A stretch of 64,000 nt of DNA from Streptomyces sp. NBC_00236 (lineage in GTDB: Bacteria; Actinomycetota; Actinomycetes; Streptomycetales; Streptomycetaceae): NCBI RefSeq assembly GCF_036195045.1, contig NZ_CP108100.1, forward strand, positions 2,976,001 through 3,040,000, in the 5' to 3' direction. Positions 10,089-18,582 of the stretch are shown here, piece by piece; within the stretch, counting starts at the first letter, position 1; each line of letters starts with the position of its first letter. A model generated the notes under the pieces. The model did no database searches and had not been told where the DNA came from. It saw only the letters and a list, made by a program, of their open reading frames with translations. Made by a program: the position numbers and the translations under genes.

Positions 10089-10512
10089 TTCCGTCCTCAA
10101 TCGCCGGACAGGCTTTTCTGCGGCCCCGCCGCGGGGTGCGCACCTGTCCGGTGGGTGGGGGTGGGGTCCCTCCGGGGAGACTCCTCAAAAATGGCGTGTG
10201 CACCCCGGTACGTAGACGACCCGGGTCGTACGCCATTTTCTGCGGGGACTCCCCTGCACGCCCCCACCCGGCATCGCCTGCGTCTGCACGCCGGTGGGAC
10301 TGCTGCCGCAGACGCGAGACGGCCGGTCCGGGGCCGTGCAGGGGAGTCCCCGCAGGACGACGAACAAATACCGGGGTCCGCTGCGTGGGACTGGAAACGT
10401 TCGTCGTCTGAGGAGACGCCCCGGAGGGGCACCGGACCCCCACCCGGGGGTCAAGGCGCACCCCGCGGGGCACCCGCACCCCATCAAGCCCGTCCGGCGC
10501 TTGAGGACGGAA
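10089..10512. repeat. Nested palindromic intergenic repeat element
   Basis: A 424-bp non-coding element bounded by 27-bp imperfect inverted repeats (10089-10115 and 10486-10512; 25 of 27 positions match). The arms remain recognisably complementary for about 100 bp inward (GTCCCTCCGGGGAGACTCCTC against its near complement at 10408-10432). Inside is a perfect 21-bp inverted repeat (10240-10260 and 10335-10355), plus smaller hairpins: AAATGGCGT...ACGCCATTT at about 10189-10239 and GACGACGAAC...GTTCGTCGTC at about 10356-10408. The outer motif (cctcaa-t/g-cgccggac) is one I know as a common dispersed intergenic repeat in Streptomyces. No ORF with coding bias is present. Confidence 0.75.
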
Positions 10513-10598
10513 CCCCGCGCCAGGGACGCGGGGCAAGGCCGACGGGCCCCGCGCCCAGGAACCCCGCGCGCCCGCCCGGCCGAGGGCCCCGCCCCGCG

Positions 10599-11240
10599 TC
10601 AGCGAAGCGCGTCCGCGACCTCGCGTGCCGCGTCCACCACCCGCGGTCCCACCCGTTCCGGGACCGCGTCGGCGAGCATCACCACGCCGACGCTGCCCTC
10701 GACCCCCGTCACCCCCATCAGCGCGGCCGCGGCCCCGCTCGCCCCCGCTTCGAGCTCTCCCTGGGTGAGCGTGAACGCCGTCTCGCCCACCGGCTTCGCC
10801 CGGGCGGCGAGGATCGCCCGGCCCGCGGCACCCCGGTCGAGCGGGTGGCGGAAGCCGGCCCGGTAGGCCACGTGGTAGTCCGTCCAGGTGGGTTCGACGA
10901 CCGCGACGGCGAGCGCGTCCGTGCCGTCGACCAGCGTGAGGTGCGCGGTGGCCCCGATGTCCTCGGCCAGCGAGCGCAGCGCCGGCAGCGCGGCCTCGCG
11001 GACGAGCGGATGGACCTGGCGGCTCAGGCGCAGCACGCCCAGCCCGACGCGCGCCCGGCCGCCCAGGTCCCGGCGTATCAGAGTGTGCTGTTCCAGTGTG
11101 GCGAGCAGACGGTAGACCACGGTGCGGTTCACGCCGAGTTTGTTGGACAACTCGGTGACCGTCAGGCCGTGGTCGGTGTCGGCGAGCAGTTTGAGGACAC
11201 GCAGTCCTCGGTCGAGCGTCTGGGAGGTCTCCGCGGTCAC
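10599..11240 (-). CDS. hpdR: IclR-family repressor of tyrosine catabolism
   Basis: A 213-residue IclR regulator. The N-terminal winged helix (about 1-60) includes GLTVTELSNKLGVNRTVVYR, and a C-terminal GAF-like effector domain follows (about 75-210; LAVAVVEPTWTDYHVAYRAG, LDRGAAGRAILA). GTG 11240 is used because GAGGAGAGGG lies just upstream. Position and family match S. coelicolor HpdR, reported to repress hppD and hpdA. hppD is 5.8 kb away on the other side of the osmoprotectant operon, so regulation would act in trans. Family is certain; orthology rests on remembered gene order. Confidence 0.85.
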   Translation of the reverse strand: MTAETSQTLDRGLRVLKLLADTDHGLTVTELSNKLGVNRTVVYRLLATLEQHTLIRRDLGGRARVGLGVLRLSRQVHPLVREAALPALRSLAEDIGATAHLTLVDGTDALAVAVVEPTWTDYHVAYRAGFRHPLDRGAAGRAILAARAKPVGETAFTLTQGELEAGASGAAAALMGVTGVEGSVGVVMLADAVPERVGPRVVDAAREVADALR

Positions 11241-11578
11241 GACGCCCTCTCCTCTTTGGGGTGAGCGGCGGCGGCTGTTCCCACGGGTTGTGCGCCGCCG
11301 GTCCCAGCGGCGACGCACGGAGAGGCCGCCGGCCTGGCCAAGGCACCGGCTGCGCTCCGCGGCGGCGCTGCCACGGGGCGTTCACATTTTTGGGACAGTA
11401 GCGAGCCAGTCCGCTCAGCGGAAGACCTCGTCCAGAATCCGGGCGTTCAAGAAAACGCGCTTGCGCCGGAAACACATAAGTGCCGGTCAGCGGGGCGTCG
11501 GCCGAACGGCGCGCATCTACGCGCGTCCAGGTCGGCCGACTCCCTCGCGACGCTCCGTGCACCGGATGTGAACCGGCG
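11241..11578. other. Intergenic region with hairpin
   Basis: This 338-bp stretch has no credible gene. Near its right end, arms GTCGGCCGA (11497-11505) and TCGGCCGAC (11532-11540) enclose a second stem (GCGCGC/GCGCGT), forming a compound hairpin about 40-80 bp after the stop of the secreted-protein gene, probably its terminator. The left part should hold the hpdR promoter, but I see no clear -35/-10 pair. Confidence 0.5.
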
Positions 11579-13591
11579 TTAACTCACCGTGAACAATTGC
11601 TGCACAGATTTTCCGTTCACGAGCACCTCGCAGGCCCGGATCGCCTTCGTCGCCGGGTCCCGGACGGTGAAGTTGAGGGCGAACGTGCCGTCGAGTCCGA
11701 TGACCCGGGTGACGTAGGAGTCGGCGGTCTGCTTCCCGTCCGCGGTGCGTCCGGTGACGGACACCGTGGCGACGGGTGCGAAGCCCCGGCCGGTCACCTG
11801 GACCACCGTGCCGGGCGGGCCTTCGGGCGGCGAGAGCGCGAAGGAGGCGCCGGCCGGGGTGGTGCCGTCCTGGACGGTGAAGGCGGCTGTTTCCGTACGC
11901 GGGTTGACGAGGACCTCGCGGACGCGGAGGGCGACGGTGTCGGCCGCGTTGACGGTGAAGGTCTGGGAGAACGCGCCGTCGAGGCCGACCACCTTGGTGC
12001 GTACGGCGTCGGACGTCTTCGAACCGTCCGCCCGCAGCCCGGTGATGGACACGGTCGCCACCTTCGCGAAGCCCTGGCCGAGGACGGTGACCGCGGTGCC
12101 CCTCGGGCCGGACGCCGGGGTGAGGACGATGAAGGTCGGGGAGACGGTCAGCTCGGTGAGGGCCTGCTGTCCGCCCGCGGTGACCTGGAGTGCGTAGACG
12201 CCTCGGGCCGTGGATCCGGCGGCCGTGACCGTACCGGCGAGGGTGCCGTCGGCGGTGATCCGCAGGGTGGAGGCGCTGATGCCGGCGGCGTTGCAGCCGG
12301 TGCCGTCGGCGGCGCACAGGGCGGCGGCGGGGGTGACGCCGGAGGGCCAGCCGTCACCGGAGACGGCTATCGAGCCGCCCGGCTTGACCTTGGCGGTGCC
12401 CGCGGAGAGTGTCGCGGTGGCCTCGGTGACGGTGAAGGGCGTGGTCAGCAGGGTCGCCGGGTCGTTGGCCTCGTCGACCTGGATCGAGGCGATCGCCGGG
12501 TCCGAGACGGTGAAGTCGACGGAGAACGTGCCGTCGGGCCGGCTCTTCACGTAGACGGCGGTTTCGTCGAGTGTCGCTCCGCCGGCGTCGAGGCCGACGG
12601 TGTTGATCCACCGGTCCTGGTAGTAGTCGCTGCCGGTGACGGTGATGACGCTGCCGACGGGCCCGCTGGCGCGGGACAGGGCGATCGCCCGGGGGCCGGC
12701 GGGGACGAAGGCCTGGACGGTCAGGGGTGCGGTCGCCTCCTTCGTACCGTCGCCGACCTTCACGAGGTACGAGCCGTCCGGCACCGTGCCGGCCGCGGCG
12801 AGCACGGCGCTGCCGGTCAGCTGCCCGGAGCCGTTGATCGCGAGGGAGCTGCTCGCGAACTTCCCCGCGTCGCAGCCGCCGCCGTCCGCCGCGCAGAGCG
12901 AGGGCACGGGGGTGGCGCCGACGGTCCAGCGGCTGCCCGACAGGGCGACCGAGGTGGAAGGCCTGACCGCCGCGGTGGGGGCGATGAGGGTGGCCGGCTG
13001 GCCGGCGCTGCCCTCGGCCGTCACGGTGCCGATGGAGCCGCCGCCCGCGGTGATCTCACAGGTGGTCGTGTAGTTGGAGCCGAGCACCTTCGTGCGGGTG
13101 ATGTTGCGCAGCGGGGTGAAGGTGATCGGGCCGCTCGCGTTGGCGGGGATGAGGAAGTCCCCCTCGTACGGCGGGATCTCGATCGGCTGCCCGGACGGGA
13201 CGTCGAGGGCGACCTCGGGTCCGGTGACGGTGACCGTGCCGGTGGCGCCGCCGGACATGGCGAGGTCGACGCTCGGGGTGGTGGGCACGTCGTTGAGGCC
13301 GATTCCGCTGGTGGCGGGGGACGGGCCGAGCGTCACCTTGGCGTGCACCTTGCCGCCCGGGTCGACGACGTCGGGGGTCAGTTCGATGCCGAACTGCTGC
13401 GGCCCGGTCGCCTCGCCCTGGCCGGCGGGCAGGACGCAGTGGACGGTCGGGGTGATCGTGCCGGCGTGGGCGAGGGGGGCGAGCGCGACGGTTCCGCCGG
13501 TCCAGGCGAGTACGGCTCCGGCACCGAGGGCGACGGCGCGGCGCCATGCCGGGCTACCCGGTCTTCCGGTGGGTCTGCGATGCGCGAACAT
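11579..13591 (-). CDS. Large secreted beta-sandwich protein (neocarzinostatin-like and IPT-like modules)
   Basis: A 670-residue exported protein. The signal peptide (about 1-43) ends near LAPLAHAG. The ~170-residue N-terminal domain starts TPTVHCVLPAGQGEATGPQ and ends with a second Cys in TTTCEITAGGG; its paralogue next door shares it. Two modules then show the neocarzinostatin-like pattern V-x-x-x-G-S-x-W ... LCAADG-x-GC (one near 190, one near 395). IPT/TIG-like modules follow (LSRASGPVGSVITVTGSDYY; LTPASGPRGTAVTVLGQGF; LSPPEGPPGTVVQVTGRGF). It has no sortase motif and no C-terminal helix. ATG 13591 has GGAGGAG upstream; an earlier in-frame ATG lies inside a terminator hairpin. Probably a surface or matrix protein; function not known. 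Confidence 0.75.
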   Translation of the reverse strand: MFAHRRPTGRPGSPAWRRAVALGAGAVLAWTGGTVALAPLAHAGTITPTVHCVLPAGQGEATGPQQFGIELTPDVVDPGGKVHAKVTLGPSPATSGIGLNDVPTTPSVDLAMSGGATGTVTVTGPEVALDVPSGQPIEIPPYEGDFLIPANASGPITFTPLRNITRTKVLGSNYTTTCEITAGGGSIGTVTAEGSAGQPATLIAPTAAVRPSTSVALSGSRWTVGATPVPSLCAADGGGCDAGKFASSSLAINGSGQLTGSAVLAAAGTVPDGSYLVKVGDGTKEATAPLTVQAFVPAGPRAIALSRASGPVGSVITVTGSDYYQDRWINTVGLDAGGATLDETAVYVKSRPDGTFSVDFTVSDPAIASIQVDEANDPATLLTTPFTVTEATATLSAGTAKVKPGGSIAVSGDGWPSGVTPAAALCAADGTGCNAAGISASTLRITADGTLAGTVTAAGSTARGVYALQVTAGGQQALTELTVSPTFIVLTPASGPRGTAVTVLGQGFAKVATVSITGLRADGSKTSDAVRTKVVGLDGAFSQTFTVNAADTVALRVREVLVNPRTETAAFTVQDGTTPAGASFALSPPEGPPGTVVQVTGRGFAPVATVSVTGRTADGKQTADSYVTRVIGLDGTFALNFTVRDPATKAIRACEVLVNGKSVQQLFTVS

Positions 13592-13642
13592 GCGGCTCCT
13601 CCAAAGGAAACGGAATGCGACTGATCCGAATGCGGAATGGAC

Positions 13643-13684
13643 GACGCCCGTCTGCTCCATTGCCGTACGGAACAGACGGGCGTC
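13643..13684 (-). terminator. Terminator between the two secreted paralogues
   Basis: Twelve-base arms GACGCCCGTCTG (13643-13654) and its complement (13673-13684) lie 25 bp after the stop of the upstream gene on this strand. The hairpin separates the paralogues into independent transcripts and argues against the longer start of the downstream gene. Confidence 0.65.
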
Positions 13685-13708
13685 CTTGGTGCTTTCTCTC
13701 GCGACCCT

Positions 13709-15358
13709 TTACAGCAGGGTCAGCGTGAGGGTGGCGCTGTAATCTCCGGGCCGGGTGAATTCGGGCACCGTGAGGGCCAGCCCCGCCTCTGCGTCGAACT
13801 TCCCGCCGGTGAACGGACGTGATCCGTCCGGATTCATCCGGCAGAGGCTCGCCGCCTCGCTCCCGAGCACGGTGGGTGATCCGGCGACCGGCGCCCCCAC
13901 GCTCCCGTCCTGTGCCGTGCAGGCCGGTGCCCACCGCACCGCTCCGGCCGGGATGGTGCTCCCGTCGGCGCTCGTGAAGCCGGTGAGGGTGGCGGTCAGG
14001 GACCAGCCGCTGTTGACGCCGCGGGCGTCCTGCACCTCCACCCGGTTGAGGTGGGCGCGCTGCACTCCGCTGTCCGTGCCCAGGACCGTCTCACCGAAGT
14101 CGACGGTGTCGCCGTCCTGCGTCATGGACAGCGTCCCCGCCCTGACCTGGGTGGACAGTTGCTGCTCGGCCGTGCTGCCGCCCCCGCCGCCACCGGTGGT
14201 GACGGTGAACGGGAGGGTGCGTACGGTCGCCGGGTCGTTGCCCTCGTCGGCCTGGACGGCGGCGACGGCGTCGGAGATGACGGTGAACTCGACGGCGAAG
14301 GTGCCGTCCGCGCCGCTCTTCACATAGACCGCGCTGTCGTCGAGCGTGGTGCCCGAGGCGTCGAGGCCGATGACGTTGATCCAGCGGTCCGGGTTGTAGT
14401 TCCGGCCGCTGACGGTGATCACGCTGCCGACGGGACCGCTGTCGGACGACAGCGCTATCTCCCGGTTGCCGGCCGCGACGGCTTCGACGGTGAGGGGGGC
14501 GGTGGCCTCCTTGGTGCCGTCGTTGACCTTCACCTGGTACCGGCCGTCGGGCACGGCTCCGGCCTCGCCGAGGGTCGCGGTGCCGGTGAGTGTGCCGTAG
14601 GAGTCGATCCTCAGGGTGTGCGAGGTGAACTTCAGCGGATCGCAGCCGCCACCGCCCTCCGCGCACAGCGACGGCACGGGGGCCGCGTCCGGGGTCCATC
14701 CGGAACCGCCCAGCTTCACTGCGGTGTTCGGGCGTACCGGGTCGGCGGGCGCGGTCAGGTCGGCGGGCTCCGCCGCGGAGCCCTCCGCGGTGACCGTGCC
14801 GATGGAGCCGCCGCCGTCGACGATGTCGCAGGGTGTCTCGAAGACCGATCCGAACACCTTGGTCTGCGTCAGCGTGCGGATCGGAGCCAGTGAGATCTCG
14901 CCCGAGGCGTCCGCCGGAAGCAGGAAGTCACCTTCGAACGGAGGGAACTCCATGGGCGTGTTGACCGGGACGTTCATGGAGAACTCGGCGCCCCGCACCG
15001 TGACGGTGCCCGTGGCTCCGCCGGACATCGCCAGGTCGAGGCTGATGGTGGTCGGCACGTCCTCCAGGGCGATTTGGCTGGTGGCCGGGGACGGGCCCAG
15101 CGTCACCTTCGCGTGCACCTTGCCGCCCGGTTCGACGACGGCCGGCGACAGGTCGACGGTCATCTCCTGCGGCCCCGTCGCCTCGCCCTGTCCCGCGGGC
15201 AGGACGCAGTGCACGGTCGGGGTCACCGTCCCGGCCGCGGCCGCGGCCGCCGGAATGTCGGGCGGGGACGGTGCGGCCGTCGCCCCGACGCAGCCCAGTG
15301 ACAGTACGAAGCAGGCCGCGAGCAGACCGGTCACACCGGGTCTTCGTCGTCGGATCAC
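13709..15358 (-). CDS. Secreted beta-sandwich paralogue with WxL-like C-terminus
   Basis: A 549-residue exported paralogue of the next gene. The signal peptide follows IRRRRP and is cut around ATAAPSPP. It has the same N-terminal domain (TPTVHCVLPAGQGEATGPQ ... second Cys in TPCDIVDGGG), then one neocarzinostatin-like module (LGGSGWTPDAAPVPSLCAEG) and one IPT-like module (LSSDSGPVGSVITVSGRNYN). A Gly linker leads to a C-terminal ~150 residues with GVNSGWSLTATLTGF and a final YSATLTLTLL. That W-x-L plus Y-x-x-x-L arrangement matches WxL domains, which bind peptidoglycan non-covalently. I use GTG 15358, with AAAGGG upstream. Likely cell-wall associated; role unknown. Confidence 0.75.
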   Translation of the reverse strand: MIRRRRPGVTGLLAACFVLSLGCVGATAAPSPPDIPAAAAAAGTVTPTVHCVLPAGQGEATGPQEMTVDLSPAVVEPGGKVHAKVTLGPSPATSQIALEDVPTTISLDLAMSGGATGTVTVRGAEFSMNVPVNTPMEFPPFEGDFLLPADASGEISLAPIRTLTQTKVFGSVFETPCDIVDGGGSIGTVTAEGSAAEPADLTAPADPVRPNTAVKLGGSGWTPDAAPVPSLCAEGGGGCDPLKFTSHTLRIDSYGTLTGTATLGEAGAVPDGRYQVKVNDGTKEATAPLTVEAVAAGNREIALSSDSGPVGSVITVSGRNYNPDRWINVIGLDASGTTLDDSAVYVKSGADGTFAVEFTVISDAVAAVQADEGNDPATVRTLPFTVTTGGGGGGSTAEQQLSTQVRAGTLSMTQDGDTVDFGETVLGTDSGVQRAHLNRVEVQDARGVNSGWSLTATLTGFTSADGSTIPAGAVRWAPACTAQDGSVGAPVAGSPTVLGSEAASLCRMNPDGSRPFTGGKFDAEAGLALTVPEFTRPGDYSATLTLTLL

Positions 15359-15391
15359 CTGACACCCTTTCATGGACCATTGATTGCGCAC

Positions 15392-15420
15392 ATTGAGGAG
15401 GTCACGTGCAGAGAAGTCAA
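15392..15420 (-). promoter_or_regulatory. Candidate promoter of the WxL-like gene
   Basis: TTGACT (15420-15415) and CTCAAT (15397-15392), 17 bp apart, lie about 35 bp upstream of GTG 15358. This fits the vegetative sigma (HrdB) class moderately well. Confidence 0.4.
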
Positions 15421-15487
15421 GAGAGAGCCAATTGATCCTTTCGGAAATGCCCTAAAGGGATTTTGGAAGACGTTCCTCACATACCTG

Positions 15488-15516
15488 TTGACTTCTTCGA
15501 AGATCACCGTTTCACT
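15488..15516 (+). promoter_or_regulatory. Candidate promoter of the small secreted gene
   Basis: TTGACT, then a 17-bp spacer and TTCACT, about 110 bp upstream of ATG 15627. The -35 matches that of the divergent gene, including the following TTC. The -10 is poor, so this is tentative. Confidence 0.3.
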
Positions 15517-15626
15517 GCTGCCGACATGCCGGGCCCGGCACGCAGATCCGCACGTTCAGCGAAATGCACCGAGTGCAGCGAGACGGCGGATCCACGGAAT
15601 TCAAACCGGAAGGAGTTCCACCCGTC

Positions 15627-16178
15627 ATGTCGATCTCTTCCACCCGCACGTCGCACCGAAGACGCCTGCCGCTGGTCCTGGCGGCGGCGTGTTCGGCCGG
15701 CGCCCTGCTCGCCCTGTCGTCCCCGACCGCGTCCGCGGTGGCCCCGCTCACCGCGACGGCCACCTTCAACTGCGGCTCGTGGGGCAGCGGTCTCGCGACG
15801 CTGACCGCCGCCGACAGCGGCACGGTCAAGTCCATCAAGATCACGTCCTCGGCCATCACGATGCCGGCCGGCACGAGTGCCGACCCGAACAGCATCACGA
15901 CGACGCTCAAGATGACCAAGACCTCGGGCGGCGTCACCAGTCAGGTCCAGTTCTCAGCGAAGCTCAACCCCGGTATGAGCGGCGGAAACCCGATCACCCT
16001 GGGGCCGCTGAAACTCACCTCCGGCACGCTCGCGGCCGGGGACAGCACCAACACCGTGGTGCTGCCCACTCCCCCGAGCGCCACCAACTGGTCACTGCAG
16101 ATCGTGGCCTCGTCCCCGACGTCCGCCACCGTGCCGTGTGTGGCGACGTCTGCCCTGTCCGCTCCGTTCGTCTGGTAG
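15627..16178 (+). CDS. Small secreted beta-sandwich protein
   Basis: A 183-residue exported protein. The signal peptide (about 1-38) ends TASAVA. The ~145-residue mature domain is rich in Thr, Ser and small hydrophobics. It has one Cys near each end (ATFNCGSWGSG and ATVPCVATSA), as in the N-terminal domain of the two divergent paralogues, so a shared fold is plausible. GGAAGGAG lies just before the ATG. It is divergent from the WxL-like gene and followed by a strong terminator. I recognise no enzymatic motif. Gene grouping suggests it is an extracellular partner of the two larger proteins. Confidence 0.72.
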   Translation: MSISSTRTSHRRRLPLVLAAACSAGALLALSSPTASAVAPLTATATFNCGSWGSGLATLTAADSGTVKSIKITSSAITMPAGTSADPNSITTTLKMTKTSGGVTSQVQFSAKLNPGMSGGNPITLGPLKLTSGTLAAGDSTNTVVLPTPPSATNWSLQIVASSPTSATVPCVATSALSAPFVW

Positions 16179-16194
16179 CGGCCCCCGCATGACG

Positions 16195-16236
16195 CCGGCC
16201 CGGAGCGGGGAACCGTTGTTCCCCGCTCCGGGCCGG
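16195..16236. terminator. Strong terminator between convergent genes
   Basis: Nineteen-base perfectly complementary arms (16195-16213 and 16218-16236) around a CGTT loop. It lies between the stops at 16178 and 16260. Confidence 0.85.
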
Positions 16237-16259
16237 TGCGCCGGAGTGCCGTCGCGGAC

Positions 16260-18041
16260 TCACGTCATGCGGGTGGCCCACTCCTGGACCTTCTTGATCC
16301 GCTGCTCGATCTGCCCGGCCGTGGCCTCCGCGCTCGGCGGCCCGCCGCACACCCGGCGCAGCTCGGTGTGGATGACCCCGTGCGGCTTGCCGCTCTGGTG
16401 CGTGTAGGCGGACACCATGGTGTTCAGCTGCTTGCGCAGCCCGAGCAGCTGCTTGTGCGTGACCACCGGCCGGTCCTCGGCCGGCTTCTCCAGCAGGTCG
16501 GCCTCCGAGGCCGGCTTCTGCCGGCTGTGCGCGATCTGCCGGGTCTGGCGCTTCTGGAGCAGCAGCTGCACCTGGTCGGGTTCCAGCAGCCCGGGGATGC
16601 CGAGGTAGTCCTGCTCCTCCTCGCTGCCCGGGTGCGCCTGCATGCCGAACTCGGCACCGTCGTACAGCACCCGGTCGAAGACCGCGTCGGACTCCAGCGC
16701 CTCGAAGGGCAGCTGCTCCTCGGTCTCCTCGTCCTCCAGCTTCTCGGCGTCGGCGAGGAGCTTGTCCTCCTCGGAGAACGGGTTCTCCTCGTCACTGCCC
16801 TTCTTGGGCTTGTCGAGGACGTGGTCCCGTTCGACCTCCATCTCGTTGGCGAAGTCGAGGAGCATCGGGATGGTGGGCACGAAGACGGAGGCGGTCTCGC
16901 CGCGCCTGCGGGAGCGCACGAAGCGGCCGACGGCCTGGGCGAAGAAGAGCGGCGTCGAGATGGTGGTGGCGTACACGCCGACGGCCAGGCGCGGCACGTC
17001 GACGCCCTCCGACACCATGCGGACGGCGACCATCCAGCGCGATCCGTCCTCGGTGAACGTGTCGATCTTCTTCGACGCGGCCTTCTCGTCGGAGAGGACG
17101 ACGGTGGGCTTCTCGCCGGTGACCTTCTTGAGGATCTTGGCGTACTCGCGCGCCGACTCCTGGTCGGTCGCGATGACGAGCCCGCCCGCGTCCGGGATGC
17201 CCTTGCGGACCTCGGTGAGCCGCTTGTCGGCGGCGCTGAGGACGTTGGGGATCCAGTCACCCGTGGGCGAGAGCGCGGTGCGCCAGGCCTGCCCGATGGC
17301 GTCCTTGGTCATCGGCTCGCCGAGCCGGGCGGCGATCTCGTCACCGGCCTTGGTGCGCCAGCGCATGTTGCCGCTGTAGCTGAGGAAGATGACGGGGCGG
17401 ACGACGCCGTCGGCGAGCGCGTTGCCGTAGCCGTAGGTGTAGTCGGCCGAGGAACGCCGGATGCCGTCGTTGCCCTCCTCGTACGCGACGAAGGGGATCG
17501 GGTTGGTGTCCGAGCGGAAGGGTGTGCCGGTGAGGGCGAGCCGGCGGGTCGCCGGGTCGAACGCCTCCTGGCACGCCTCGCCCCAGGACTTCGAGTCACC
17601 GGCGTGGTGGATCTCGTCGAGGATCACCAGGGTCTTGCGCTGCTCGCACCGGTTGCGGTGCAGCATCGGGCGGACTCCGACGCCCGCGTACGTGACCGCG
17701 ACCCCGTGGTACTCCTTGCTCACGGGACCCGCGCTGTACTCGGGGTCGAGCTTGATCCCTATCCGGGCGGCCGCCTCCGCCCACTGCTTCTTCAGGTGCT
17801 CGGTGGGCGCGACGACGGTGATCTGCTGCACGACGTGGTGGTGGAGCAGCCATGAGGCGAGGGTCAGCGCGAAGGTGGTCTTCCCGGCGCCGGGGGTCGC
17901 GACGGCGAGGAAGTCGCGCGGCTGCTCCTGGATGTACCTCTCGAGGGCGCCCTGCTGCCAGGCTCGCAGCTTGCCGGCCGTGCCCCAGGGGGCGCGGCCG
18001 GGAAAGGCGGGTGAGAGGTGGTGGGAGGCGGTAGTAGTCAC
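16260..18041 (-). CDS. DEAD/DEAH-box (SF2) helicase
   Basis: A 593-residue superfamily 2 ATPase. The Q-like region (LRAWQQGALERYI) is near residue 25, Walker A ATPGAGKTTFA near 47, the motif II box DEIHHAG near 135 and motif III LTGTPFRSD near 162. The C-terminal helicase domain includes MVSEGVDVPRLAVGVYAT and the motif VI region FFAQAVGRFVRSRRRGE. The last ~200 residues are acidic and then helical, with no recognised domain. I use GTG 18041 (VTTTASHHLS) with GGAG upstream. The architecture resembles type III restriction/XPB-like actinobacterial helicases; no methylase or nuclease partner lies nearby. DNA or RNA target unknown. Confidence 0.88.
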   Translation of the reverse strand: MTTTASHHLSPAFPGRAPWGTAGKLRAWQQGALERYIQEQPRDFLAVATPGAGKTTFALTLASWLLHHHVVQQITVVAPTEHLKKQWAEAAARIGIKLDPEYSAGPVSKEYHGVAVTYAGVGVRPMLHRNRCEQRKTLVILDEIHHAGDSKSWGEACQEAFDPATRRLALTGTPFRSDTNPIPFVAYEEGNDGIRRSSADYTYGYGNALADGVVRPVIFLSYSGNMRWRTKAGDEIAARLGEPMTKDAIGQAWRTALSPTGDWIPNVLSAADKRLTEVRKGIPDAGGLVIATDQESAREYAKILKKVTGEKPTVVLSDEKAASKKIDTFTEDGSRWMVAVRMVSEGVDVPRLAVGVYATTISTPLFFAQAVGRFVRSRRRGETASVFVPTIPMLLDFANEMEVERDHVLDKPKKGSDEENPFSEEDKLLADAEKLEDEETEEQLPFEALESDAVFDRVLYDGAEFGMQAHPGSEEEQDYLGIPGLLEPDQVQLLLQKRQTRQIAHSRQKPASEADLLEKPAEDRPVVTHKQLLGLRKQLNTMVSAYTHQSGKPHGVIHTELRRVCGGPPSAEATAGQIEQRIKKVQEWATRMT

Positions 18042-18192
18042 GGTCTCCGGTTCGGGTCTCTCGGGTACGTGTGGTGCTGTCCGCACGGACCGGGACGGGC
18101 CCGTACGCGATACGACAACCGGGCCACCTTACCGGGGGGCGGGGTGCGATCGGCCTCGGACCGGCCCGCCCCGCACGGAATTGCGACGGCTC

Positions 18193-18582
18193 TCACACCG
18201 CGTCGGCGACCAGGTCGCGCAGCCCCTGGGAGATCGCCTTGACTTCGTCCATTTCGCCCGTGGCGACCGCGATGACCAGGCGTTCGGCCGCGTCGATGTC
18301 GGGCCGGAGATCGACCCCGTTCATCGCCAGGAAGGTCATGCACGACAGCCAGGCAGTCCGCTTGTTGCCGTCGAAGAGCGGGTGGTTGATGGCCAGGGAC
18401 TGGAGGAGCGCGGCTGCCTTGTCGATGATGTCCGGATACGCCTCCTCGCCGAACATGGCCGCGGACGGCCGATGGGCGGCCGACTCCAGGAGCCCGGCGT
18501 CGCGGACCACGATCTGCATGTCCGGGCAGGCGTGATCCGCGATGACGAGGATGTCTTCCGAGCTCAGGTAAACACAGCTCAC
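18193..18582 (-). CDS. Fic/Doc-family toxin
   Basis: A 129-residue protein of the Doc (death on curing) type. The diagnostic loop HPLFDGNKRTAW (~67-78) matches H-x-F-x-(D/N)-x-NKR, and an N-terminal YLSSEDILVIAD is the usual Doc start. Doc enzymes phosphorylate EF-Tu and stop translation; whether this one retains that activity is inference. GTG 18582 overlaps the stop of the upstream antitoxin gene (GTGA), so the two are co-translated. Length is typical (120-130). Confidence 0.88.
   Translation of the reverse strand: MSCVYLSSEDILVIADHACPDMQIVVRDAGLLESAAHRPSAAMFGEEAYPDIIDKAAALLQSLAINHPLFDGNKRTAWLSCMTFLAMNGVDLRPDIDAAERLVIAVATGEMDEVKAISQGLRDLVADAV

Noticed and set aside
13592..13660. Longer N-terminus for the large secreted protein
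   Set aside because: The added codons lie in a terminator hairpin and would displace the signal peptide; a strong ribosome site precedes ATG 13591.
16236..17855. Long plus-strand open frame opposite the SF2 helicase gene
   Set aside because: Composition is that of an antisense shadow of a high-GC gene; the minus-strand frame has all helicase motifs.
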